64,000 nt of DNA from Pelagimonas sp017744045 (GCF_017744045.1 NZ_JAGHRD010000001.1); one strand, 5' to 3'; positions 31,857 to 40,683 are shown, counted from the stretch's first letter. Numbers and translations are program-made. The notes: generated by a model from the letters alone, not told the origin.

Positions 31857-32887
31857 ACCATGAGACCGAACGTCAGATCCGTCGCTATGTTGTGGGCGAC
31901 GAACCGAGCGAGACGTTCTCCGATGCCATTATGCTCTATAACGCGTCCCCCAAAGCAGCGAAGCAGTTGATCCCGATTGTCGAAGCAATCGGCGACCTGT
32001 CGCTAGGCGCGATTTCTGGTGCGCTATTGAAGAGCCTTGGACCAAAGCTGAAACCTAAAGCGTCGACCGATACTTGGTGGCGTGAAATTGTGACGCCCGC
32101 GAGTGCGGTCATCAACAATGCGCACGAGTTGGAGGGGACGCCGCTGATCCGCGTGAAGCCTTACGATAAGTTCGAGCGGATCGCGCAGGACAAGCGGCGC
32201 TGCAAGCTAAGCCGCGCGGAGCGCACGCCAGCCGACAAGGAATGGATCGAGGCGTTTTGCCGTGCGGCTGACCCATACAATGCTGCGTTGGTCCGCTTCA
32301 TTTTTGAGACGGCTGCGCGGATTGATCAGGCCGTATCATTGGAGCCAGACGATCTGCGGCCACACGAAAACAAAGTTCGGGTAAAGGCGCAGAAGGGACA
32401 TCCGGAAAGTTGGATCACCGTCTCGCCTCAGATGATGGACGAGCTGCTCGCACTGCCAGCCAAACGGTCCAAGAACCGCAAGACCGGCAAGCTGATGAAA
32501 GCCCGTGTTTTCGGCTATGGCAGCTCCACCGGTTACAACACGCGCTGGGAGACAATTTGCAAGCGGGCGGGCATCCCGTATCTTTCAGCCCACCCAGCAG
32601 GACGGCACGGGTTCTTCACTGAGCTTGTCGTGCGCCAAGGTGTAGACCCGGTCACTTCAGCCAAAACTGGCCGCTGGTCAGATCCCAATTTGCCCATGCG
32701 GATCTATGCCCACGCAGAGACCGATGAGGCCGATATCAGGGCTCGTTTTCGTACAAACCACGTTCAGGATGACGCTGTAGAAACACCCAACAGTAAGAAA
32801 TCACAGAAGGAATGGCGCTATGAACGGTTCCCTCCTAAGGGGCAGGTTGCAGGTTCGAATCCTGCCGGGATCGCCAAAAACACCTGA
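31721..32887 (+). CDS. Tyrosine recombinase (integrase)
   Basis: The catalytic domain is visible: RF.FETAARIDQAVSLEPDDL contains the first Arg region, HPAGRHGFFTELVVRQGVDP the HxxR segment, and MRIYAHAETDEAD the tyrosine. The frame is open upstream of the GTG at 31892 to an ATT at 31721, and the added residues (IYKRGRVYWAKGWIEYNGRP) match the integrase N-terminus. GAAGGAGG lies 6 bp before that ATT, so initiation at AUU is likely; the product would be 388 residues. It overlaps the excisionase-like ORF. Its last codons are formed by a tRNA-Arg fragment, showing it sits at an attachment site. Confidence 0.83.
   Translation: MPLQIYKRGRVYWAKGWIEYNGRPIAGPYRRSNKASTEEVARDWINHETERQIRRYVVGDEPSETFSDAIMLYNASPKAAKQLIPIVEAIGDLSLGAISGALLKSLGPKLKPKASTDTWWREIVTPASAVINNAHELEGTPLIRVKPYDKFERIAQDKRRCKLSRAERTPADKEWIEAFCRAADPYNAALVRFIFETAARIDQAVSLEPDDLRPHENKVRVKAQKGHPESWITVSPQMMDELLALPAKRSKNRKTGKLMKARVFGYGSSTGYNTRWETICKRAGIPYLSAHPAGRHGFFTELVVRQGVDPVTSAKTGRWSDPNLPMRIYAHAETDEADIRARFRTNHVQDDAVETPNSKKSQKEWRYERFPPKGQVAGSNPAGIAKNT
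32826..32876 (+). repeat. tRNA-Arg(CCU) 3' fragment, attachment-site scar
   Basis: The sequence GGTTCCCTCCTAAGGGGC continues through a complete T-arm (GCAGGTTCGAATCCTGC), a 3' acceptor strand and CCA. The loop CTCCTAA gives anticodon CCT with T at position 33. No D-arm or 5' acceptor strand precedes it, so this is the 3' half only. It lies inside the integrase coding end, as expected for an att site left by tRNA-targeted integration. The intact tRNA gene is not in this window. Confidence 0.8.
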
Positions 32888-33154
32888 AATCTATGGTAAT
32901 TTGAGCAAAAAACCGTTGGATTAGGCTTCAACGTCACACGCTTGACTGGGTGAAGTGCAGCTTGAACGTCCAGCCACAGCTTTTCAGGCATCGATTGACG
33001 AGAAGGGCGATCAACCAACCAATCAGCGGTTTAGGCGCACTTTGCTCGACGCAAAGGTGATCACGGGACGTCGCGACAAGCCATGTGTCAGCCGGGATGA
33101 GACCATCCGTCCGTTTGTTGGCAATCGAATAATACTTGCGATCACGACGCTCTT

Positions 33155-33179
33155 GGGGCTGCGTAAGTTACGCAGCCCC
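33155..33179 (-). terminator. Strong hairpin at the end of the pca/BKACE operon
   Basis: GGGGCTGCGTAA and TTACGCAGCCCC form a perfect 12-bp inverted repeat with a single-base centre. The BKACE stop codon (33168-33170) lies inside it. No clear T-run follows on the minus strand, so termination efficiency is uncertain; it may also protect the 3' end. The 267 bp between the integrase and this hairpin hold no gene. Confidence 0.55.
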
Positions 33180-34007
33180 ACGCAATGGCACGCCCAGAAT
33201 GTCACGGGCCTGCTGCCAGGTTGCGACGGGGCGTTCGTATTTCTCGCACAGCGCAGCGGCGCGGGTCACAAGGGCCGCGTTTGACGGGGCAAGCGTATTG
33301 CGATCCAGGCGGATATTATCCTCGAGCCCGGTGCGCGTGTGCCCCCCGGCCGCGATGGACCATTCATTCAGCACCAACTGGTTGGGACCAATCCCGGCGG
33401 CGCACCATTGCGCATCGGGCGCGCGGTCTTTCATGGTTTGCACATAGAAATCGAACACGGCCTTGTCCGCAGGCATGGCGTTTTTGACCCCCATCACAAA
33501 CTGCACATAAAGCTTACCGGGCAAAATCCCGGCCTCGTGCATGCGAATGGCGTTCAGAATATGCGATAGGTCAAAGGCCTCGACCTCGGGGGTGACGAGA
33601 TGGGTGCGCATTTCAGAGGCCAGCCAATCGACCAGATCCGGCGGATTTTCGTAAACCCGTGTGGGAAAGTTGTTGGACCCGACCGAGAGCGAAGCCATGT
33701 CAGGCGCAAGCGGCAACATGCCGCCCCGCGCCGTTCCAGCACCCGAGCGTCCGCCAGTGGACAGCTGAATGATCATGCCGGGACAGTGTTTTTCGACGCC
33801 TTCCTTAAGGCGGGCGAATTTCTCTGGGTCCGAGCTGGGTGTTTGATCATCGTTGCGCACATGCGCATGCACCATGCTCGCCCCGGCCTCAAACGCCTCA
33901 TGCGTGGATTCGATCTGTTCTTCGATGGTGATCGGAACAGCTGGATTGTCTTCCTTGCGAGGCAAGGAACCGGTGATGGCGCAACAGATGATGCAGGGGG
34001 TGGTCAT
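33168..34007 (-). CDS. Beta-keto acid cleavage enzyme (BKACE, DUF849 family)
   Basis: From ATG 34007 (MTTPCIICCAITGSLPRKED) the 279-residue TIM-barrel protein has the family's metal-binding HAHVRND and later conserved segments (GSNNFPTRVYENPP, FVMGVKNAMPADK, WCAAGIGPNQ). BKACE enzymes split a beta-keto acid with acetyl-CoA into acetoacetate and an acyl-CoA. Following pcaG in the protocatechuate block, its probable substrate is beta-ketoadipate, giving succinyl-CoA and acetoacetate in place of the PcaIJ/PcaF steps; this is inference. A longer start at 34049 is possible. Confidence 0.85.
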   Translation of the reverse strand: MTTPCIICCAITGSLPRKEDNPAVPITIEEQIESTHEAFEAGASMVHAHVRNDDQTPSSDPEKFARLKEGVEKHCPGMIIQLSTGGRSGAGTARGGMLPLAPDMASLSVGSNNFPTRVYENPPDLVDWLASEMRTHLVTPEVEAFDLSHILNAIRMHEAGILPGKLYVQFVMGVKNAMPADKAVFDFYVQTMKDRAPDAQWCAAGIGPNQLVLNEWSIAAGGHTRTGLEDNIRLDRNTLAPSNAALVTRAAALCEKYERPVATWQQARDILGVPLRGAA

Positions 34008-34058
34008 GGGGCAGTTTCCAGAGGCAAAGAATGCCCCATATAGGGGCATTCATTTCGA

Positions 34059-34685
34059 TCAGATGTCAAAAAAGACGGTTTCGTTTTCGCCTTGCAGCTT
34101 GATGTCGAAGCGATAGACGATTTTGCCGTCACGCTCGGTACGTTTGGCCAGCAACGTCGCGCGGCGGTTTTCCCATTCGACAACGTTGAGCACCGGGTCA
34201 TCGGCATTCGCCGCTGTTTCGTCATCGAAATAGAGCCGCGTGTTCAGGCCAATATTGATACCGCGCGCCACAACCCACAGGTTGATATGTGGGGCCTGCG
34301 TGCTGCCATTGCGACCGGGAACTGTACCGGGTTTTACAGTGTCAAACCCCCATTCGCCGGTTTCGAAATTGGTGATCACACGGCCCCAGCCACAGAATCC
34401 CTCTTCGGTCGCATCCGGGTTTTTCGGGTCAACATAGCGGCCCTGGCTATCGGCCTGCCATGCCTCGAGCATGACATCCTTGACCGGAGAGCCGGTGCCA
34501 TCAATGACCAAACCTTCGACGCGAATACGTTCGCCTTTGGCATTGGGGCCGGCAATATCCCAGCCCATTTCCTGGTCATAAATGTCAAAGCCAGCCGCGC
34601 CGGGCGCGAGGCCGATATGCACATAGGGGCCAGCGGTCTGCGAGGGGGTTTCCCGGAGATAGTCGAGTTTCTGTACCATGCTCAA
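34059..34685 (-). CDS. pcaG: Protocatechuate 3,4-dioxygenase alpha subunit
   Basis: The 208-residue subunit begins MSMVQKLDYLRETPSQTAGPYVHIG, the standard start for PcaG, and has the intradiol dioxygenase fold with FCGWGRVITNFETGEWGFDT and the HINLWVVARGINIG strand. The alpha subunit lacks the full iron-ligand set, which is in PcaH. Together they cleave protocatechuate to 3-carboxymuconate. It overlaps pcaH by 4 bp and precedes the BKACE gene. Confidence 0.95.
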   Translation of the reverse strand: MSMVQKLDYLRETPSQTAGPYVHIGLAPGAAGFDIYDQEMGWDIAGPNAKGERIRVEGLVIDGTGSPVKDVMLEAWQADSQGRYVDPKNPDATEEGFCGWGRVITNFETGEWGFDTVKPGTVPGRNGSTQAPHINLWVVARGINIGLNTRLYFDDETAANADDPVLNVVEWENRRATLLAKRTERDGKIVYRFDIKLQGENETVFFDI

Positions 34686-35410
34686 TTCCCCTCCAAGCGG
34701 TTTTCAAACAAGGTGGAGCGACGTCCGCGCAGCACAATGTCGAACTTGTAAGCTAGGCTGTCCAACGGCACCGAAGCGTTCATATCAAGCGCCGCCACCA
34801 GACTGTCACGCCCTTCTTGCGAGGGAATGGTTTTCACAATCGGGCATTTGTCGACCAGTGGGTCGCCTTCGAAATAGCACTGCGTGATCAGACGTTGCGC
34901 AAAGGCGGTGCCAAAGACCGAGACGTGAATATGCGCCGGGCGCCAATTATTCACCAGATTGCGCCAAGGATAGGCCCCCGGTTTCACCGTGCGGAAAAAG
35001 TAATAGCCGTTTTCATCGGTCAGAGTACGCCCGCAGCCGCCGAAATTCGGATCAATTGGCGCAAGATAGGTATCTTTCTTGTGGCGATAGCGCCCGCCCG
35101 CATTGGCCTGCCAGATTTCCACCAGCGTGTTCGGCACCGGGCGGCAGTTTTCGTCCAGAACCCGACCGTGCAGAATGATACGCTCGCCAATCGGGCTTTC
35201 GCCTGCCTGGGCGTAGTTCAGCAGCAGATCATTGTCATGCGTGCCAAAGGCATTGTGGCCAAAGGTCGGGCCGGTGATTTCGGATTGCGTGTTCTCAAGA
35301 GAGATAAGCGCGTTTCGCGGCGAGCGGGCCACCGACGTCTTGTAGTCCGGGGTAAAGGCGGGCGGGTGCCACTCCCGGTCTCGCTGAAAAAATTCGCCCT
35401 GATCAGTCAT
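34682..35410 (-). CDS. pcaH: Protocatechuate 3,4-dioxygenase beta subunit
   Basis: This 242-residue catalytic subunit carries the non-haem iron ligands of intradiol dioxygenases: Tyr pair within AGGRYRHKKDTY and ENGYYFFRTVKPGAYPW, and the His pair in WRPAHIHVSVFG. Length and N-terminal region (REWHPPAFTPDYKTSVARSP) are typical of PcaH. It is translated just before pcaG with a 4-bp overlap and 36 bp after pcaC. It acts in aromatic catabolism in the cytoplasm. Confidence 0.96.
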   Translation of the reverse strand: MTDQGEFFQRDREWHPPAFTPDYKTSVARSPRNALISLENTQSEITGPTFGHNAFGTHDNDLLLNYAQAGESPIGERIILHGRVLDENCRPVPNTLVEIWQANAGGRYRHKKDTYLAPIDPNFGGCGRTLTDENGYYFFRTVKPGAYPWRNLVNNWRPAHIHVSVFGTAFAQRLITQCYFEGDPLVDKCPIVKTIPSQEGRDSLVAALDMNASVPLDSLAYKFDIVLRGRRSTLFENRLEGN

Positions 35411-35446
35411 GGCGGGTCTCCTCTGAATTGCTGGTGCGCGCGCGTC

Positions 35447-35824
35447 TCAATTCTGTTCCATTTCGGCATAGGTCTGCTTGGCAAGCTTGAGGGCATGGTT
35501 GGCGCGCGGAACGCCAGCGTAAATCGCCACGTGCTGGAACACCTCCAGCACATCCTGCTTGGTCGCACCAGTACGGGCGGTGGCCCGAATATGCATGGGG
35601 ATTTCCTCAAAATTGCCCAGCGCCGCCAAAAGCGCCAATGTCAGCATGGAACGGTCACGATCACTGATGCCGTCGCTGGACCAAACCGTGCCCCAGGCTG
35701 CTTCGGTGATCAAAGTTTGGAACGGAGTGTCGAATTCGGTTTTGACGGCCTCGGCCTCGTCCACATGTTTGGAGCCAAGAACCCGACGGCGCGTCTGCAT
35801 GCCTTGTTCAAATTTCTCAGACAT
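35447..35824 (-). CDS. pcaC: 4-carboxymuconolactone decarboxylase
   Basis: From ATG 35824 (MSEKFEQGMQTRRRVLGSKHV), which has a GGGAG site, the product is 125 residues with the CMD-family core: SDGISDRDRSMLTLALLAAL, then the EIPMHIRATARTGATKQDVLEVFQH segment in two halves. It removes CO2 from 4-carboxymuconolactone to form the enol-lactone. It is the first gene of the pca block; no pcaD, pcaB or pcaQ is in the window, so those must lie elsewhere. Confidence 0.93.
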   Translation of the reverse strand: MSEKFEQGMQTRRRVLGSKHVDEAEAVKTEFDTPFQTLITEAAWGTVWSSDGISDRDRSMLTLALLAALGNFEEIPMHIRATARTGATKQDVLEVFQHVAIYAGVPRANHALKLAKQTYAEMEQN

Positions 35825-35932
35825 GCGCGCACTCCCGTGATTGGGTGCTTTGATCACCCGGTATTTGTGGTTTTGCTATCATGCTCTCGGCATGAGAGCT
35901 GAAACAACTGTTGGTGGCAGCTTAACCTGTGG

Positions 35933-35978
35933 ATTTTGGCAATAAAAATGACTTGTTCGCTGGATTACTTGCCAAAAT
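35933..35978. promoter_or_regulatory. 10-bp inverted repeat pair upstream of pcaC
   Basis: ATTTTGGCAA (35933-35942) and TTGCCAAAAT (35969-35978) are perfect reverse complements separated by 26 bp, 36 bp centre to centre, about 110-155 bp before the pcaC start. A smaller hairpin GCTCTC-ggcat-GAGAGC lies nearer the gene. They are plausible operator half-sites for a pca regulator. No regulator gene is nearby. Confidence 0.45.
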
Positions 35979-36041
35979 GGATCACTAACATGTTTTGAGA
36001 TATGCGTGAAACGGATGATGGCCGGGTTTCGTCAAACGAGA

Positions 36042-37196
36042 CTAGCGCCAGGGTGGGAAAGTCACCACCACGGCCTCGCCCACATGCACATCGCGGGTGT
36101 CCCTGAGATCGGCCACGGTTGCGATTTTATCCAGAAGGTCATCCAGAGGAACACCGTTATATTGCCCCGGAAAGGTTGAAACCAAGGCAATAGGCCGCGC
36201 CCCGTCGCGCCCCGCCAGGACCGTGTCGAACAAGTGATCCGGCGTGCCGTTATGGCTGCCGTGATGGCTGATCTTGAGGAAATCCACCGGTTCAAGCAGG
36301 TCGCGATTGCGCATGAAATGCCAGGATTTTTCCTCGGCATCGGCGGAAAACATCAGCTTGCGCCCTTGCCAATGCAGCACAAAAACGATCGAGGAGTTAT
36401 TGGCGGCTTTGTCGATCATCAACGCATTGGCGGCCAGCCCCCGATCACGGGCCGCAACCAATTGGTTGAACTCTGACAGGGACACGCCGGGTGGAGGTTG
36501 GTGATCCGTTTCGGTCACTGCCGCAGTTGCCGCCGGTCCCGCCACGCTGAGATGCTGCATACGCCCGTAATAGGCGCTGGTATCTTCTTCGGGGGCAAGA
36601 ATGGAAAACCACGCCTCGTCAAAGGGGGTGATGGCATCAACGTCGCTCTGATCCATATCGACATTGAGATAGCTGACCTTGTCCGCATGGGTCAGCTCTT
36701 CGCGGATCAAATGGACGCAATCAGCGGTTTTGCGAGGGTTATTCACCGCGAGGATGGTTTCCAGCTCGGGCAGGCGCAGGGCCAAGGCACCGCCATAGAG
36801 ATCCCCGGCGATGTTCAGGAAGTCGCGCGCCAGATCGAACCGTTTGCGGGCGTTTTCATGGGTGTCGTAGTAGCCGGGCTGGGACGAGCCGGTCATCCAG
36901 ACGCGGTTGGCACTGAACACCTTGTTGCTGCGTTTCTTGAGCAACTGCAGACCCTGGACATGATCCATGTGCTCATGGGTCATGATATAGAGGTCCAGCA
37001 CCCCGTCGGTCAGCGCATGAATGGCCTCCATCGCCAGCAAGAGGTTGTCGTCATTGCCACCCTCTTTGGTCAGGGAGTTACCGCAATCGATCAGCACCTT
37101 GCGATAGTCGTTTTCACCGCCGCCTTCGACCGGGATGCGGATCAGGATCGCGTCGCCAAAGCCAACGTTATAGGCGTGGATTTCGAGATCTCTCAT
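36042..37196 (-). CDS. Metallo-beta-lactamase-fold hydrolase (ComEC-C-like)
   Basis: From ATG 37196 (MRDLEIHAYNVGFGDAILIR) the 384-residue protein has the MBL metal motif THEHMDHVQG, a later Asp in MFSADAEEKSW and the closing HHGSHNG, the pattern of ComEC-type or competence-like MBL hydrolases. There is no signal peptide or membrane domain. A GAGGA site lies before the start, which overlaps the protease stop (ATGA). Substrate is unknown; phosphodiester hydrolysis is common in this branch. Confidence 0.8.
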   Translation of the reverse strand: MRDLEIHAYNVGFGDAILIRIPVEGGGENDYRKVLIDCGNSLTKEGGNDDNLLLAMEAIHALTDGVLDLYIMTHEHMDHVQGLQLLKKRSNKVFSANRVWMTGSSQPGYYDTHENARKRFDLARDFLNIAGDLYGGALALRLPELETILAVNNPRKTADCVHLIREELTHADKVSYLNVDMDQSDVDAITPFDEAWFSILAPEEDTSAYYGRMQHLSVAGPAATAAVTETDHQPPPGVSLSEFNQLVAARDRGLAANALMIDKAANNSSIVFVLHWQGRKLMFSADAEEKSWHFMRNRDLLEPVDFLKISHHGSHNGTPDHLFDTVLAGRDGARPIALVSTFPGQYNGVPLDDLLDKIATVADLRDTRDVHVGEAVVVTFPPWR

Positions 37197-39076
37197 GCCT
37201 CTTCCTCCGGCTTGGCCCAATTGGGAAATTCCACATCCAACCCGTCAGCGACATGCAAGCGTTGCGCCATGTTCTGCAGCTCGTAAGCGCCATCGCGAAA
37301 CTGCATGGTCGGCGAGACGCTGCTATCGCCGGTGCCATCAACCAGCCGGTCCTGATCGATCCAATCGTTGATCAACAAGGCCCGCGCCTGCCGCTGCCCC
37401 GATTGCGAGGCCGTGTCTTCGGTCTCTGGGCGGCCATCGGAATTGGTGGTGAGCTGCAGGATCACAACCTTTTTGTCCAAATCAAAGCTGACCGTGGTGC
37501 CAAACATGAACCGATAGCGGCGCTCGCGGCCATAGACCTTGATCGTCTCGGTTTTGGTCCAGCTGACCTTGAGGATGAGTTCGCGCATAATCTGGCTTTG
37601 CGGCAGTTCATCCGCCTCTTGGTCACCCTCTTCCAGGCGTTGGTGCCGAGCGGTTTTGCTTTGGCTTTGTTCGATCTCATCAGTGCTGGCATCCACGGCC
37701 ACGCTGCGTTCGGCCACCATGGGCGGATGGACGCGGAACGGGGTGTTGTCGGGAATACGAAACAGCCCCTTGTAGCGGTTCACAAAGTCGTAGACCCGCC
37801 AATCATTCTCTTCCCCGGCAAAAAGCGACAGATCTTCACCGCTAAGGTCAGGCTGAAATTTGGGCTGGCGGCCGGTCTTGATATTGCGGCGTTTTAACTC
37901 GCAAACCAGCCGATCACGCACAGAGGCCGCCGCCGGGCTATCAGGGAAAAACGCCTTATCCGCCGCCAACATCGCGCGGGCAAAATCCGCGAATGAAATC
38001 TCGCCCGGGGGCAGATAATCGAGCGCGCGATAGACAATCGCCGTGGTCATTTCAACGGCGCGGAACAGTGAATAGCCCGAGCTGGAATAGGCCGCGACGC
38101 CGCGATCCGTTTGACGTTTCTGCTCGGCCTCAAAGGTTTGCACCAAAAAGCGGAACATCGCCCCGCTGAGCACTTCGGAAAGGTCATGCGGTTCCTGGCT
38201 GAACATCGGCAGCATGCCTTCGGGAACAGCCTCGGTTTCGGGATCGGGCAAGGCGAAACGGTTGGAGAGATTGCGCAGCCCGTGCGGTTTGCTTGTGCCG
38301 CTGCTGGATTTGGGATGCGACAGGCTGCCGATCTCTTCGGCGATCTGACCGATAGCGTCCTCGTCCAGCGCGCCGTTATTCTTATCGAGGATATGGGTGA
38401 CGAAATTGTTGGTGCGCAAAGAGACGAACAAGGCGGTCAGGTCGGCCACGGCCTCGTGCAGGGCCAAGCTTTGCGGCGTGGCGGCCTCGTAAAGAAACGG
38501 CGCGATACCGTCGATCACCGCATGGGCGGTTTCATGGGCAACAATATCGGGCGAAAGGGCGGTAAACTTGCCCAGCTGTTCGCCGTTCTCGCCGCCACTT
38601 GGCGGGCCCTCATCCGGCACCAACAGAAATTGCACCGAATGGCTGGCACGGTGATAAAAGGCATTAGCCTGATACCCGGCGCGTGGCACCACAAACAACT
38701 GTTTGCCGGGAAACCCCCAGACGATCTTGCGCCCCAAAACGCGGCTGCTTTCGAGCAGAGAGATTGTTCGCATGACGGTGCCAAAGCACAGGATCTGAAT
38801 GGCCGTGACAGTCTTGGGCGCGGTGATCAGGTCGCTGCGCGGCAGGGCCAGTTTGTGGCGGACATTGCCGCGCGCGGGCGGTTTGATCACCGGGCCAGCG
38901 ACCAAGGCTCCGGTTTCTGGGTCGAAATCTGTCAGGGCAACGTTTTCAGCCACCAAACCGCTGAGAATGGCGGTGTCGAGGGTCAGATCCATACCCTGAA
39001 TGCGAAACTTGGGGTCGATATCATTGCTGGCGGCATAGAGCGGGTCAAAGGCGGGATAGAACAGGCGGATTTTCAT
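37193..39076 (-). CDS. HExxH zinc metalloprotease-like protein
   Basis: The 627-residue protein has a gluzincin-like active site: HETAHAVIDGI around residue 181, followed about 24 residues later by LHEAVADLTALF, supplying the third ligand Glu. The C-terminal third is a separate region (LKVSWTKTETIKVYGRERRY) ending in acidic tails. No signal peptide is seen, so it probably acts inside the cell, unusual for M4-like proteases. It is translationally coupled to the MBL-fold hydrolase gene and diverges from a patatin gene. I do not recognise the family by name. Confidence 0.7.
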   Translation of the reverse strand: MKIRLFYPAFDPLYAASNDIDPKFRIQGMDLTLDTAILSGLVAENVALTDFDPETGALVAGPVIKPPARGNVRHKLALPRSDLITAPKTVTAIQILCFGTVMRTISLLESSRVLGRKIVWGFPGKQLFVVPRAGYQANAFYHRASHSVQFLLVPDEGPPSGGENGEQLGKFTALSPDIVAHETAHAVIDGIAPFLYEAATPQSLALHEAVADLTALFVSLRTNNFVTHILDKNNGALDEDAIGQIAEEIGSLSHPKSSSGTSKPHGLRNLSNRFALPDPETEAVPEGMLPMFSQEPHDLSEVLSGAMFRFLVQTFEAEQKRQTDRGVAAYSSSGYSLFRAVEMTTAIVYRALDYLPPGEISFADFARAMLAADKAFFPDSPAAASVRDRLVCELKRRNIKTGRQPKFQPDLSGEDLSLFAGEENDWRVYDFVNRYKGLFRIPDNTPFRVHPPMVAERSVAVDASTDEIEQSQSKTARHQRLEEGDQEADELPQSQIMRELILKVSWTKTETIKVYGRERRYRFMFGTTVSFDLDKKVVILQLTTNSDGRPETEDTASQSGQRQARALLINDWIDQDRLVDGTGDSSVSPTMQFRDGAYELQNMAQRLHVADGLDVEFPNWAKPEEEA

Positions 39077-39342
39077 GACGGTATCCGCCCCCTGCGGCCA
39101 AGGATCGGATGGAGAAAAAGAGAAGCCAGCATGGAATGTCCTAACTCAAAAATCAGCGCACCAGCACCTGTTTTCAGGGCGACCGCACCCCATGAAATAA
39201 TGGCGCGCCAATGGTCGACCTTGCAACCAGCATACACAAATTAACGCTTGATTTCTACCCAGGCGGAGGTCGACACTGCTCTTATCCCGACAGGATTAGA
39301 GCGGGATTGCGATATTTTGACAGAGATTTGGGAGGGACAATT

Positions 39343-40359
39343 ATGACTATTGTGATTGGCGGAGAGGAAAAGCGTTTGGGCTTGGCCCTGTCAGGGGGCG
39401 GGTTTCGCGCCGCCGGGTTTCATCTGGGCACGTTTCGCAAATTGAAAGAGCTGGACCTGCTCGACAAGGTCGACCTGATTTCCTGCGTTAGCGGCGGCAG
39501 CATCGCCGGGGCCTATCTATGTGCGAATTGGCAAAGCGACACGGTGCTGGACGAGCTAGAAGATTATCTGTTGACCCGCTCAATCGCGGTGTCTTCGGTG
39601 CTATCCGGCATTTTGAATCCGTTTGAATCGCGGATCGAGGCGCTGGCTGCCTCTTACGACAAATACCTGTTTCACGACGCGACGCTGGCCAGTTTGAAGG
39701 ATGGGCCACGGGTCTATTTCAACTCAACCAACCTGTCCTCGGGCAATATGTTCTTTTACGTGGCGGGTGGAGACGGCCCCGAAGAGATGGGCGAACATGA
39801 GCTGGGCCAGACCGGGGCCTCGGATCAAAAGATCAGCTCCGCTGTTGCGGCCTCCTCGGCTTTTCCGCCGGTCTTTCCCCCTTTGCGCGTCTCAGAAGAG
39901 GAATATCCCAATCCACAGACGGAATATGTCACTCTCACCGATGGCGGGGTTTATGACAATCTGGGCGTGAACCCGTTGATGCGCATGGAGCGCAATCAGC
40001 TGGATTTTGCGCTGGTCAGCGATGCCGGGAAACCGTTTGAGATCAAGGAAAGCCCAACGGAGTCCGCCTCGGTTGTTTTGCTTGAGGCGATTGGCATTCT
40101 GATGGAACAGGTGCGCGGATTGCAATTTCAACGGTTGGAATTGGCCCACGCCTCGGGTCGCGGGCCCAAGCCGGTTTGGTATTCGATCGACAGTGTCGAG
40201 GGTGAGGTACATCCCGGAGATGCGCAATTTGCATCAAGCATTACCACCAATCTCAAACGCCTGAAACGGGCGGAATTGGATGTGCTGACCCGACATGCGG
40301 GGGCCCTGTGCGAAGCGCGTATCCAGCGGTGGGCCCCGGAATTGATCCCATCGGCCTAG
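39343..40359 (+). CDS. Patatin-like phospholipase
   Basis: From ATG 39343 (MTIVIGGEEKRLGLALSGGG), after GGGAGGG, the 338-residue protein shows the patatin oxyanion loop GGGFRAAGFHLG, the nucleophile elbow CVSGGSIAG with the catalytic Ser, and the partner Asp in LTDGGVYDNLG. It should hydrolyse phospholipid acyl esters. It diverges from the metalloprotease and MBL-hydrolase genes across a 266-bp spacer. Patatin-like enzymes are used as membrane-attacking effectors in some immune systems, which is why this trio deserves a look. Confidence 0.88.
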   Translation: MTIVIGGEEKRLGLALSGGGFRAAGFHLGTFRKLKELDLLDKVDLISCVSGGSIAGAYLCANWQSDTVLDELEDYLLTRSIAVSSVLSGILNPFESRIEALAASYDKYLFHDATLASLKDGPRVYFNSTNLSSGNMFFYVAGGDGPEEMGEHELGQTGASDQKISSAVAASSAFPPVFPPLRVSEEEYPNPQTEYVTLTDGGVYDNLGVNPLMRMERNQLDFALVSDAGKPFEIKESPTESASVVLLEAIGILMEQVRGLQFQRLELAHASGRGPKPVWYSIDSVEGEVHPGDAQFASSITTNLKRLKRAELDVLTRHAGALCEARIQRWAPELIPSA

Positions 40360-40683
40360 GATCAGAAAAGTGAGTCGTGATCCAAATGCCGAATTTTTAG
40401 GATTTGCCCGCGGATCTGCGCAAGGATTGGACAGTCAGGTTTCACGACTGATTAAATTTGCGTCACCCGGTCCGCGGAAACGGCAAGTTTTGCCGCAAAA
40501 GCCATAATTTTTCAAAAAAACCTTCGCACTCGCAGCATTCCTAGGCAAACTTTACCCAGGTTGGCAGCGCCGTCAGCTTTCAATGGAACAGAGTTGTTCT
40601 TGGATGACCCGAAGACTTCAGAGGCATACGCGTCTGAGACTTTCGGCAATCTCTAAAATACAACCCATTGATTTGGTGCCAGA
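40360..40683. other. Intergenic region upstream of the redox cluster
   Basis: 324 bp with no gene. It holds an inverted repeat CGGCAA-GTT-TTGCCG (40481-40495) that may end patatin transcription. The downstream part is AT-rich and should carry the promoter of the redox cluster; I found no clear FNR or NarL box. Confidence 0.45.

Noticed and set aside
36042..40359. CBASS defence system based on the patatin
   Set aside because: No CD-NTase cyclase or ubiquitin-like partner is nearby; only a looser conflict-module hypothesis is kept.
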